This document shows positions 44,900 to 55,823 of a stretch of 64,000 bases of DNA, in pieces. The notes under the pieces are model-generated. The model was not told the DNA's origin and did not search any database. It saw only the letters and a list, made by a program, of their open reading frames with translations. The translations under genes and the position numbers were made by a program. Source of the stretch: Armillaria gallica (lineage: Eukaryota > Basidiomycota > Agaricomycetes > Agaricales > Physalacriaceae); NCBI GenBank assembly GCA_037576215.1, contig JBANDB010000012.1, forward strand, positions 1,736,001-1,800,000, read 5' to 3'. The first letter of the stretch is position 1, and each line of letters starts with the position of its first letter.

Positions 44900-47800
44900 C
44901 TAGACCTGCTGCCCTTGTTCCGGCTTACCGTCCGACTTTCGGCCAAGACGCCATCCTAAAAATCGGTGTATACGGCTGGTTGAGTGCCGTTCTGGCGATG
45001 AACCAGAGGGAACCTACATTTACTGTCAGCGGAAGGTTATTACTGAGGAGAAGGACATCAGCTTACTACGATATGTGCTCCACCATCGAAAAAGTCATCA
45101 AGAATATGTATCGCATATCTGATATTATCCTTTTTGGCTTCAATTTGGTATTTCCACAGTGAAGTTACAGAGAAACGTAACGGTGCGTAATGTCCACTGA
45201 GAAAGTCCCTGTCATCACTTTGTACGATATCACGCAGTTTCCTGCGGCATTCGTCCCAGGCAGCGTCCCAGGCAGCGTCTCGTGGCACCGGATGCAGCTG
45301 TACCAATGTCGTGATGTCCCTTTTAATGGAATTCCGGTCTCTATCGGTGGTGCCACAGGCGGCTAAGATAGAGCATGCAGTAAAAAGATTGTGTGGGTCA
45401 TGGAGGTAGTCAATGTGCAGCCGAAGCGTTGCTGCATCTACAGTCCCATCTGATCCGTGCACCATGGCAGAAATTCCTGCAACATACCCACTAACCATCC
45501 GGACGAACGCGTTATGGGTGATAAGCTTTCCATAAAGCTGCAGACACTGATTTTCACGAAACGCAGTGAAAGCTATCGGAATGCGCTTCGCGAGGAGATC
45601 CGTCAACACCTCACATGGAATCCGAGGGTAGCAGCTCCCTTGTATTGTCATAAAATGAACCAATGCTCGGAGACCGCGCGAAGAACAAGCAGAGGGGGAG
45701 ATGGTAGTGGAATCACGATAGGCAATGATGGTGCTGTTATAGAAAACTTCCCACAGTGCCGTATCATTGGTTGTTGAATCTCGTTCCAGAATGACACAAT
45801 AAGCAAGGATATCCTCAAGCACCATTATGACAGCAGTAGTCTCCGGGGATGGGCATGTTTGGCGGCAACCATCAGTAATATAGAGAACTGCATCGAATAA
45901 TGACTCCAAAATGATGGTATGAGACATACCAGAGTCGGGACGAGAAAGTCTGTGAAGTAAGAATTTGATAGCCGCCACAAACATCCTCAGGGATTGGGGT
46001 AGCGACTCGCTCAAAGGAGGATCTTCGACGAACTTGGAAAACATGCAGAGAACAGAGTCGGAGATTTTGTCAAGAAAATAGGGTAACGCATCCTTGAAAT
46101 CAAGAACCAATGGAGAATTAAAGTCCTGCGTTAAACCCTTCGGCCATGCGTGAAGCGAGCGGAGGATGGCAGAGCAGAGATGAAGGGTAAACATATTGGC
46201 GTGATTATCATTACCAGGATCCAAGGGATTAAAAGGATTAGAAGCCAAGGGATCAAAAAAGAAAGGATCCAGATAAGGATTTTTCTGATTTGCACACTCC
46301 ACAAGGTGAAACCAACAACGTGGCGGCAGCCGGCAAGGCCCTGATATGCTGTTCACGAGAAGTGCACCTGGTGAGACGATTGTATTTCCATCTTGTTCGA
46401 GTAACGTATCATTGAATGTGATCGTAACAGCGAGGTCAAATGAATCGGTACTGGAGGAAATTCTGGAGCGCCAATGAGGACTCGGATTGACATAGTGACG
46501 ATAAAAACGAAGCAGATGTTCAAGTCTGCGTTCCATGCCTGGCACTGGCTCGACAAGATCGACATCTTTCGTCTGGAGGCAAGACGAAAGTAAAGAGCGC
46601 CGCAAGGTATCCATTGCTTCATTACGAATACTAATCCTCGGCTGAAGTGCTCGAAACCGCTCTTCCGATGACATTGGCAGGCTCCCAATGGACTGTATTA
46701 CTATACTTTGGACAGTGGGATTAGAAGAGACTGAGAAGAGCCAGTCCAGTGCTTCAGCCGCCAAGTTTGTTGACACTTGTTTCACGAACTCAGACTCTAT
46801 CACCGCCAGCGACTGTTGGTTTCTTGCTTGTATTTGGGGAAGATGGTGGAAGGTGTCGCTAAAATTCCCCTGTCTACATGCAAGGAGGAATTTCTCTTTG
46901 CTGTACCATGTCACTTGCGGGACAGTGCGACAAAGAGAAATGTAGACAAGATCGCAGAGAGGTGTACGGTAGGGGCATTGAGGGAAAAGAATGGGAAGAA
47001 TAGTTGCTACCGCATAAGCAGTGTAGATAAGAACGGTTCCCGCGCATATGATCCACGACAGAGCTTTCCGAAGGGGTTGTAAGAAGACCACCAAGCCAAC
47101 AAGAAATATCGCGAGGGCAAGATGCATAAGGACAGGGAGTAGTCCTATGACAACCTGGACATGCCACCTTTGAAACCCAGCATACCGGAACTGGCGCGTA
47201 AAACTCCGGTCGCGCGGTGTTCCAGAAGGGAGGGCAATATAGTGGTGCAGCCATTGTTTCACGAGAACAGCGACGAGTGCAGTTGTCAGGCTGAGGAATA
47301 GGCTCGTGAACCAGAGCCCGTTCACCCAGACGTCTGTGGTAGCGGGAACAAAAGTGATGGTGGGATTGAGGGGAGAAGGAGCGATGGAGTTGACCGGGGA
47401 ACCGCTGGCGATGGCACGTTGGACGAGGACCGATTCATAGAGAAGAGAAGCTGACATGGCAGCGTAGTCCACCTGCAAATTTTGATATGTTTGAGCAACA
47501 AAGGTTGTGACGACCGCCGAGAAAAGACCCGCCTTTGACATCACTCAGTAATGAAGTAAAGCAAGACAACGACAAGACTCACGAAGACAAGCAATACATC
47601 GACACTATCTCGAGATTCTTCGACCATGTTGGCGTCGTGAATCCTGCTTTCATCTTCGTAAGTTCTCCAAACCCTCGCATTCGACGTTGTCTCTTCGTAG
47701 CGGGCATCCTCGGGGTATTTTTCTTCATAGTTATACGCATCATTTCCTATTCAGCACCCCATGAGATACGTGCTAGAATAAGAAGCATTTTGCGCACCTT

Positions 47801-48035
47801 TCTTAACGGTAGGGTTCGATCTCTTCATCCCAAAAGTCGTCTTCGCATTGGCTGCAGTAGCAGAAGTTGGTGGGGCAGCGGCGGGGGCTCTATCCTCTTC
47901 CTCTGCCTTATTCGAGCCTACTTCTTGCTCAGCTGGGTTCTGCCCGTGCTCTCTGTCTCCCCCAGTTCCTTGCTCTTTGGCCTCTGCATCCTTGCGTACA
48001 ATGGCACCATCCGGCCCCTGATCCAAGGTCGACAT
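44900..48035 (-). CDS. DUF6535 domain membrane protein, copy C
   Basis: Exons 48035-47798, 47746-47583, 47532-45067 and 45013-44900 give about 993 aa. The core (AGLFSAVVTTFVAQTYQNLQ, VNGLWFTSLFLSL, VKQWLHHYIALPSGTP, FRYAGFQRWHVQVVIG) matches the other copies. The ATG used by copies A and B is gone here (GTG/AGTGCC at the equivalent site, 48059). The first in-frame ATG is at 48035 (MSTLDQGPDG), losing about eight residues. All three introns (51, 50 and 53 nt) have GT-AG ends, and the last exon ends GRKSDGKPEQGQQV. Confidence 0.83.
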
Positions 48036-48339
48036 TCTACTGATTTCGCGAGTTGGCACTGCGCTTAGCTATTGAAAGGAGGACAACGATGGAAAGACAG
48101 ATAGAAGCACACCAGCTGTATGCGCTGGCACACCTCCCACGGTGCTTGTAATTGGGATCCAAATGAACTGTTAGGGCGCTGATATGAGCTTGGAAGGGAG
48201 ACAATGGTGCGGCCGAGCTGGACTTCGAATGCGAGGGAGAAAGGGTCAAATACAGCGCTGGGACCGTGAGAAGGTTCAAAAAGGCATTCAATCTTCCGTC
48301 ATCAAACACTGCCTAAAGTACTTGTCCTTACCGTCATCA

Positions 48340-48580
48340 GCGACTACAGTATGGTTTGAAAATACAGCAACTACGACTATCTCTTCAAGGTTGTTCTCTT
48401 CGCCGTTCCGATTGTTTCAGGTGGTCCTCTTTAGTGACTCTGGCGTCAGGAAATAGGCCCAGGAAATCGCCAGTTCCTATAATCTTCATTGTATTCTGCT
48501 TTAACCATATTATACAGAAACCGTACGCAACGTGCGATATTTATCAAGGCGGTTCACTCATATACGGGCACGCATTTCTT
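48340..48580 (+). pseudogene. Rab11 5' fragment
   Basis: Matches Rab11 exon 1 (NYDYLFK, about 48377-48398), exon 2 (SDSGVRK, P-loop damaged), intron 2, the microexon (AAACC instead of AAACT) and part of intron 3. It is then fused near 48560 to antisense senescence-gene sequence. Head-to-head with DUF6535 copy C. Confidence 0.8.
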
Positions 48581-48960
48581 CGTCGTTCCTCTCATCAGTT
48601 GAGAACTCTGAGATCGGAGTGGCGTTAAGGAAGCAGCAGAACGATCCCACTGAGCGTCTCAATCTCTACGTCCAATGTACGCTTCGTAAGGTTATTCAAT
48701 GTCGACAGTAACAGTCGTCCCGAGATTCCGTGGAGGCAGCGGGGGTGCCGGAGGCTGGGGTGACAGCGAACGCGACATTGACGGGCTTGGTGATCGTCTA
48801 GGAGGTAAAGGCGACTTTCCATCAGGCAAAAGGTGACCGTAATGGGGGTTTCGGCGGTTCCCCCGACTTCGCGTTTGTAGGATGGTGCGGTGAAGGCGCC
48901 GAGTGGTGATGTAATAACTCGACGCCGAGTTGACGGCAGTTAAGAATAAGCTGGTCGTGT
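48561..48960 (-). pseudogene. Senescence-domain gene fragment
   Basis: The minus strand covers parts of exon 2 (start near AFLTSD region at 48955, SGHLLPDGK, PSPSMSRSLSPQPPAPPLPP, LSTLNNLTKRTLDV) and the start of exon 3 (QLMRGT-type). Large internal deletions and frameshifts are present. It lies between GH88 copy b and the Rab11 fragment, matching the GH88-senescence order at 26-43 kb. Confidence 0.75.
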
Positions 48961-49038
48961 GGGTGATGACATGCCTAGCTCTCTGGACGTATACGATAGA
49001 TCTACCTTACATACTCGAAGATCGCGTTGAGGGTTTGA

Positions 49039-50640
49039 TTACGAGCATTTCGCGAGGCCCATGGAAACGAGTTCATTGCCCGCAATGATATAATAGTAGT
49101 CCCCTGAGAATGGCGTAAGAAGTAGAGCATGGTGGTATGTCTTGAACTCACCATAAACGGTACCAGTCAAGTAGTTGTTCCCTGGCTTATTCACAGTCCC
49201 GTTTGCCAGTAAACTTTCCCAGGAGGGATCCCATGCGAGCGATGTGATGTCGTTCAATATCTACGAATCAAAACCGTCAAGCATAAAGGATGATGAAAAA
49301 CCGGAATAGCGTACCTTGATAGCAGCATCAGACCATTTCTTCTTGTTCGCGGTATCGGTTTCAAGTTTAGAGAGTAACAGAAGACCAGTCGCCACGATGG
49401 TGGCGGCAGAAGAATCCGCTGGCCGATTCGCCACTGGTGCATTGAAATCCCTGAAATGATTCATTCAGGCCGTGTTTCAGCGCAGTGAAGGGAGAAATTA
49501 TCATGGTCCGATTCCATCGGAGGGAAGATTATTGAGGAAATATGTAGCTGCGCGGCGGGCTGTCACCAGATAATTGCTGTCCCCGGTCCATTTGTACACT
49601 GAAACCATTGGATCAGGCAAACGATCACTTGGTAGAGAGCCGATGCCTACTGTTTGCGAACCCATACACCGCCCAAGCTTGTCCTCGGCCCCATGTGCTG
49701 CAGCAGACTTATGCGAAGGTCGAAAGAGAAGACCGAAACTCTCTTACCTGTCGTCGGAGTATCCTTGGCTTGTTCTTTTGTTTGTAACGGCACCCGTTGT
49801 GGTGGTATACTGTACTACGTGCCATGTCGAACCTATGTAACGATGTGTCAGAAACCTTTTGGTGAAATTAAGGAATAGCTATACCATCAGGTCGTATGTG
49901 GTTTTTCATCGTCGTGTCGGCGTGTGAAGTAGCAATATCCCTCAGCGTCAAGTTTCCGGTTAAATGCGCAGAGACCATGAGGACATTGAGGTTCATCATA
50001 TTATCAATAATCACCTATGGCGACTGTCACATCTCCGACGCGCCGAGGCCACTAGAGTACGCGCTACGAAATCCGTAGGATCAGACGAATGCCAACTTCT
50101 CGTGCGCCCTACAGTAGGATTGAACTTGAATCGCCCAGCTAGATATTCCGCAAAACCGTTCACAATGTTAGCTGCAGTCGCGTTGTTTGGATTGCTAAAC
50201 AGATTCAGTTACTTAGGTCGGCCAGAGAGAGGGATCACTAACATGTCCAGTTCACGCACAAATGGGAAGCACAGAAACCCAACATCGTGCCCAACATTGT
50301 TGGTCTTCGTCAGGGCGGCCAACCCTGCGCTCGCTTTCCGTCCTAGGTCGGCCCAGTCTGCTGTATTTTGCCCATTCGCAGAGGTCGCCCTGCACAGTGA
50401 CTTGCGTTTTTCCAGCGCATACAGCGTAGCAGGGAAGAAACCAAAGGTCCACTTGTCGGCACTGAATAATTTCCAAACTCCCGCAGACGAGTCGGTATAC
50501 TGAGGAAACTTGTTATTCAGCTTGTTGGCCGTAGCGAGAACCTTGGAAGGGATCAAGGGGGAGTAGAGCTCCGCTGCGACAATCTGAGCCAAGGCGAGAT
50601 GGGCGACAAGGAAAGCAGAGGTAAGGATGAACAACCACGT
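49039..50640 (-). pseudogene. GH88-like hydrolase, copy b (start codon lost)
   Basis: Complete exon set of the secreted six-hairpin hydrolase. It runs from LFILTSAFLVAHLALAQIVA through VWKLFSADKWTFGFFPATLY, NNVGHDVGFLCFPFVRELD, SSDPTDF, LNVLMVSAHLTGNLTLRD, STWHV, NRPADSSAATIVATGLLLLS and TVNKPGNNYLTGTVYG to DYYYIIAGNELVSMGLAKCS, stop 49039. The codon equivalent to ATG in copy a is ACG at 50638-50640, with no nearby in-frame ATG. One intron donor near 50076 is GC instead of GT. It might be translated from a near-cognate codon, but I treat it as probably inactive. Family role: removing unsaturated uronic acid from lyase-cut polysaccharides. Confidence 0.75.
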
Positions 50641-51340
50641 GTTGTTGAGTGTCGGGGTCGATCGTGGAGCACTGCGAAGATGACCTAAATAGAGCCGGTC
50701 CTACGCGACCAAGTGAAACAAGTAGCAGGGTCATGTGATGGCGACAAGTATAGAAGAGGAGGGCTACATCCAGAGACGAATTCTGCGAGGATATAATCAA
50801 GGCGGAGTTAGCAAGCTAGAGAAGAGTGGTCAAGATGTTCTTCGGATCGACGTGAACTATTTTGCAGAATTTGGCGTAGCGGCGCATATACAAACGTCCC
50901 TATGCGCCATCCATAGTCATTAAAGCAGTTCGAAGGAGCCTGTATAAGGTGTAGGAACAATCCTATGGATAATGGAAAGAAAGTGCAGCCACTTCTGTCT
51001 TACCGGATTTTCAACTTAGCTCCGAGTCCCCCTGCCAGCCGGGAGAAAGGAGGTCGCGCCAGTGTGTACATCCAAGTGAGTACTCCATTGAAACGCTCGG
51101 TCCTCAAGTCTCGACCGTTTGGTTATCTAAAGCTTTGAGTACGTCGTATACAACTCAGCTCATGTCGGGGTCCATAAAATCCAGCTGACCGGAGTTTGGA
51201 CCAAGTCAAAACTCAGTCGGCATTTCCCATCTACAAATCACTCCTACTCAGTGCACTGATGATTCGTTGATCGGCTGAATTGAATTCGACTAAGGAGTTT
51301 CTGGCAGACGTATGATATCGTTTCTTCCCAGCTATTCTGT

Positions 51341-51821
51341 TCAAGGCTTCCCTTCAAACCTAAAAACCTCTTCGGTATCCTGTTCTCGACGTTTAGGATA
51401 GGAACATCGATAAACCACAGCAACAGCGAAACCGTACTCACAGCCCACCACGGTATATCCTTCCCACTACCGGTAGCACCTTCAACTAGACTTTCCTGCA
51501 TTCCATCGGTCATTGCCCACCACCTCTGCGTCTCTGGATCCTCGGCGACTTTGTTCATGTCGGCCTCGTAATCAGTACCAGTGTACTTCATATTAGCAAT
51601 GAGGAGGTGAAGTGGCGCATAATAATGGATGGAGTAGTCGACAATATGGGCGCGCTCCAGTGCCGCAAGTACGCCAGGCCATACAGCGGCATGACATTCT
51701 CTATATTCTGCCTCGGAAGACGGTTTCAACTAAACAGCCGTGTCGATGAACATTGTGGGACCAAGAAAATGTTGACAAGGCTTACCTTGATAATTTGACA
51801 GATACGTTTGGGGGCAGACAT
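51341..51821 (-). CDS. L-rhamnose mutarotase
   Basis: Exons 51821-51786, 51729-51442 and 51379-51341 give about 120 aa, the usual size for RhaM-type mutarotases (DUF718). Sequence: MSAPKRICQIIK, KPSSEAEYRECHAAVWPGVL (the conserved Tyr/His-AVWPG signature), HIVDYSIHYYAPLHLLIANM, DMNKVAEDPETQRWWAMTDG (conserved Trp pair) and DTEEVFRFEGKP. The enzyme interconverts alpha- and beta-L-rhamnopyranose. This is the only intact copy of four. It lies just upstream of GH88 copy b and downstream of the deleted DUF6535 copy, the order seen for the other copies. Confidence 0.9.
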
Positions 51822-52128
51822 GGTATGTAGCAGCGATTCAAGGTCTGGGTGACATACTTATATGCTGACCGTCAGTATTGAGCGGCCCGGAGAATCCGCT
51901 GGTCGTTCTCATGACGCTCGGACAGAAAACCCCTCGGTGCGGACGGTCCAATATCAGCCAACTTTCCAACTTTCTTCCCTTACGACCAAATTTATACAAG
52001 GTAGATACTGTAAGTTAGTGCGTATGAGGCTTGTACATCGAGTTCGTTGTCATTGAACGCCAAATCTTCGCTGCGGACATGGTGTCTCGTGTCTATCTTG
52101 ATGGTACAAACTTTGCCTTTTTAATCAG

Positions 52129-52995
52129 CTAAACCTGCTGCTCTTGTTCCGATTTATCCTCAGGCTTTCGACCAAGACACCGTCTCAAAAATTGACTTAT
52201 GCGACTCGCTGGGAGCCGCGCCGGCGATGGCGGCATCTGGATTGACTGTCAATGTTGGAATGACGAAGGGAAATCAGCTTACCATGGTATGCGCTCTACC
52301 ATCGAAAAAGTCATCAAGCACGCGTATCGCGTATCTGATGTTTTCGTTTTTAACTTGGATTTCATCGGTCCGCAGTGGGCGTTCATGAGGATATCGTTCC
52401 CGCACGAGCCGTTTATTAAAACAGTCCCCCCCATCACCTTCCACCAGACCACTAAGCTTTCTGCGACACTCTTCCCAGGCAGCATCTCGTGGACGCAGCT
52501 GCACCAGTGCCATGATGTTCCTATGAAGGGCACTCCGGTCTACAAACTCAACGCCATGTGTGGCTCCTCGCATTCGGTGCTGTCTCTTCGTAGATGGCAT
52601 CCTCGGGATATTTCTCTTCATAGTTGTTCGCGTCATTTCCTGGTCGGCACCCCATGAGATATGACACAAAATAAGCAGCACTTTTCACACCTTTCTTAAC
52701 TGTAGGATTCGGTCTCCTCATTGTCCCGAAAATATTCTTTGCGTCGGCTGCATTAGCAGAACTTGGTGGGGTAGCGGCGGGGCCTTGATCCTCTTCCTGT
52801 CTCGTCTTCCTCTGTCTCCTCTGTCTCGTCAACCTCCTCTGCCCCCTCCTCATCCGACTCTACCGCCCGCTTAACTGGTCTCTGCTTGTGCTCCTCGTCT
52901 CCCCCAATTCCTTGCGATTCAGTCTCTGCTTCTTCGTGTATAATAACTCCATCCTGTCACGAATCCAGAGTTCTATCGATTTTGTGAATTGACAT
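52129..52995 (-). pseudogene. DUF6535 copy E, internally deleted
   Basis: Both ends of a DUF6535 gene without its middle. From ATG 52995 (MSIHKIDRT) codon 13 is TGA; the acidic linker and KKGVKS exon-1 end follow. Exon 2 reads NDANNYEEKYPEDAIYEE up to APNAR and then jumps near 52567 to the distal part of exon 3 (VEFVDRSALHRNIMALVQLR, RYAIRVLDDFFDGRAH). The last exon ends GRKPEDKSEQEQQV at 52129. About 2.2 kb including all membrane segments is missing; bases shared at the junction suggest microhomology deletion. Confidence 0.88.
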
Positions 52996-53159
52996 GGAGT
53001 TTGGTGACTGTTGAAGGGAGGACGCTGGTGGAGAGACAGATAGAAGCACGCCAGCCGTATGCGCTGGCGCACAGCATGGTTACAGCATGTTGTTGCAGCG
53101 CTAGAGCAAGCGCTCCAAATGTACTTGTAGCGCCTAGTTGTTTGATTGGGATCAAAATG

Positions 53160-53275
53160 TCTCGTTCAATAGAAAATGAACGTTAACATTGATTCGACCA
53201 CTGAACGTTTGAACAGCGACGGAGGGGACCGAGCTTGAAGAGATAGTCGTGGATGTTACCTTCGGCTGTGCTGTG
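53160..53275 (-). pseudogene. Rab11 exon 1/intron 1 fragment
   Basis: The minus strand reads GCCGAAGGTAACATCCACGACTATCTCTTCAAG-like sequence (exon 1) followed by intron 1-like sequence. Unlike the other Rab11 stubs it points toward the DUF6535 copy instead of away from it, so this piece has been inverted. Confidence 0.6.
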
Positions 53276-54581
53276 TAGATGACGAGGGTAAGAGCAAGAG
53301 TTACTTAGGCCTCAAGGCCTACGTTGAAGGGAGAACGATAGCTGAGAGATTCGACGCTGAATAATAAGCGCCGGAGTGTATTCTTCTGCGACTGGTTGGT
53401 GGTTATTAGCCAAAAAGGGAAATCACCTCCCGTCGGCATGAAATTCGTCTGGATTTGACCTTCCATCATCACCGCATCAACATGACCTCACTGATTCTTG
53501 CATATCCTCTAGGGTTAGAGAAGAAAATGTACCCCCTCAGATGGGAATCTTGATTCTGGCAAATATTGTCCAATGGTGTTCAAGTTCACTGCCGTGATGG
53601 CACAACCAGTGTAGTAAGCAGCGCCCAGCTTGTCCATTCAATCCGCGAAAGTAACAGAAGCTGCTGCAGGATTTTCTGGAGGATTTCCGATTCAACTCTG
53701 TCCACCGGTACCGTCAAACACGTTCCAGAACGACGCCGACCTTGACCGACAAAGTTTGTAATGACTATTTCTAGTGCTGTGGAGGCTCCAGTACGCGGGA
53801 ACTAAGCCTTTTGGGGTTTGAAATGTACCGTTTCTATCACTCTAACCCTGACAATCTCCGGCATCGGTGTTGGAGAAGGCTACGAAGCAATGTGAGCATG
53901 ACCATCATGATATATTCGTAATTTTTATATGTTACCTAGTACATACCCAGAGACTTTCGGTGCGTCGGTTACATGACTCCCATTCGTATTGCTTTACGCT
54001 TTAAGGCGGACCCCGCAAGCTCTCTCTAGAATGAACGCTAGGACAAGGTCGAGATACTGATACCCAAATTCCAATTTGGTATCTCCGGTCGACACGAAGT
54101 TACGCTGGGGAAGGGTCGTTCTCCCGCATTTCAACACCCAAATGAGTATGGTCGACCCCGACTGCGTCGCGCAAATCGATGTGGGTATGTCGAGGCAGTG
54201 CCGACGATACCGACACTTTGCAGGCTATGCATGTCCTCCAGAGGCTTGAAACTTGGTCTACGGCCGAGATGTCCATTTCTCTGAGCCTGCCTTAGCGGAT
54301 ATAGGAGTTTTGCAGTACGCAAATTACACATCGTGTTCATGCTCTACCCAGAAACGTAGGATGAAACTGCACACTGCGCCAAGGTCTTTTCGTCAGCTAC
54401 TTGTGTCAGCACGGCCAACGACTTATTTTTCTGTAAAACGTTGCCAAAGCATACAGCCTTCTCTCGTGCTATAAAAGATGCTCTAACTCTGCAATGGATC
54501 CTCACCAAGCCTTCCTTTGAGTTTTTTTCCTCGAGTTATACTCTGCATCCACGTTCTTCGTTCTTCGACAACTTTTTAAAC
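53276..54581. other. Region without recognisable gene
   Basis: 1.3 kb with only short, unconvincing open frames on either strand and no similarity I can see to other parts of the window. The last few hundred bases should contain the promoter of the secreted protein gene; a TATAAAAG-like stretch lies at about 54470. Confidence 0.5.
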
Positions 54582-55385
54582 ATGTCTCGCTTCAGCTCTC
54601 TCTTCGTCATCCTTACGGTCGCCGTTGGTCTCTCTGCAGCCGCTACTTGCCCTGCTAGAGACAACGATGGCTCCCCCCTCCTCCGCTCGTCCAACGACGG
54701 CAATTTTGTCACCTGCGTCTACGAGGCAGCGAGAACTTGTACTTACCTCGAGGTGGTAAGGCAATCTTGCTAGCTACAAAGCTCTTCGCTGACTTTAATA
54801 TAGGATGGTAGCTTCTCCTCCGGGTCGAGTGTCTGCCCCAGCAGTATCCCGGCACGCCGCGCTTTGGTGGAGAGGGCTGCCGACGCCGTTTGCTCCGCCA
54901 CTGACGACAACGGCTCTCCCCTTCTCCACACGTCTAACGACGGCAACTTCGTCACCTGTGTCTACCACGACGCTGGAACCTGCACTTACTTCGAGGTAGG
55001 CTCCGGCCCTTCACTCAGCAGGCTTTTTTCTGATCACCTTCATTTAGGACGGAAGCTTCTCCTCTGGATCGAGTGTTTGCCCGGATAGCATTTCCGCCCC
55101 CGCCCCCGCGGCTACTTGCCCCCCGAAGGACAATGACGGAGGCGCGCTCCTCAAGACCTCCAACGATGGGAACTTTGTTTCCTGCCAATACGCGGGTGCT
55201 GGACTTTGCACTTACTTTGAGGTACGACGCTTTCCTTTTTTGTGCAACTGCAATGAGAAATTGATGTGTCGTCCATGTAGAACGGAGGCTTCTCGTCAGG
55301 TTCGAGCGTTTGCCCCAGCAGCATCCCTGCTAAACGTAGCATCACCTCCGCCAAGTTTGGTCGCGCCTACCAAGCTCGTGCTTGA
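54582..55385 (+). CDS. Secreted cysteine-containing repeat protein
   Basis: Exons 54582-54752, 54804-54995, 55048-55221 and 55281-55385 encode about 213 aa. A signal peptide (MSRFSSLFVILTVAVGLSAA) is followed by three repeats of about 60 residues. Each has a C-P/S-DNDG(or DDNG)SPLL start, SNDGNFVTCVY, a C-TY-E segment and (D/N)G-FSSGSSVCP-SI, with four cysteines per repeat. Every intron is phase 0 and falls directly after the CTYFE-type motif, so the repeat arose by exon duplication. I do not recognise the family. A small secreted protein of unknown role is the safest call. Confidence 0.8.
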
Positions 55386-55823
55386 GTTACGAGTGATTGC
55401 CTTTCAAATGATAGGCAGTATGTAGTGAACGGAACACTTTTCTTACCTCAAGGATCCTTTCGAATCGTGTCAGCTTACCTATTTTCGACGCGGATAATGT
55501 TTGTTTAGTTTTCGATATTTTTAGTGCTTATTTAAATAATTCAAGTTGTTCGAAAGATTTATAATTTTTAGACATATGTCATGGTAGTACACGCGGTACT
55601 TAATCAAGTAAATCTTCTCGGTAGGCACGGTCTTATATTAGCTGAGTTTCTAAGTTTCCTTGCGACAAGGTTTGCATGATGCAGACATAGCCACCGTAAC
55701 TTGCGCATTACTAAGATGCTTAGCGTCGAAGTCGTCAGTAATTGTTATTCAGCGCCGAATTTTCGCTGAGGACAGGACATCTCTTTCGTATCTTTACCAC
55801 GTAAAGGTTAACTTCCTTATCAG
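55386..55823. other. Intergenic region
   Basis: AT-rich stretch between the secreted protein and DUF6535 copy D. 55680-55823 resembles the 3' flank of the other DUF6535 genes (for example 10250-10400). No gene was seen; the mutarotase found after other copies is absent here. Confidence 0.5.

Noticed and set aside
53276..54581. Small antisense frame near 54131-54340
   Set aside because: Short, no ATG-supported exon structure, no similarity to anything else here.
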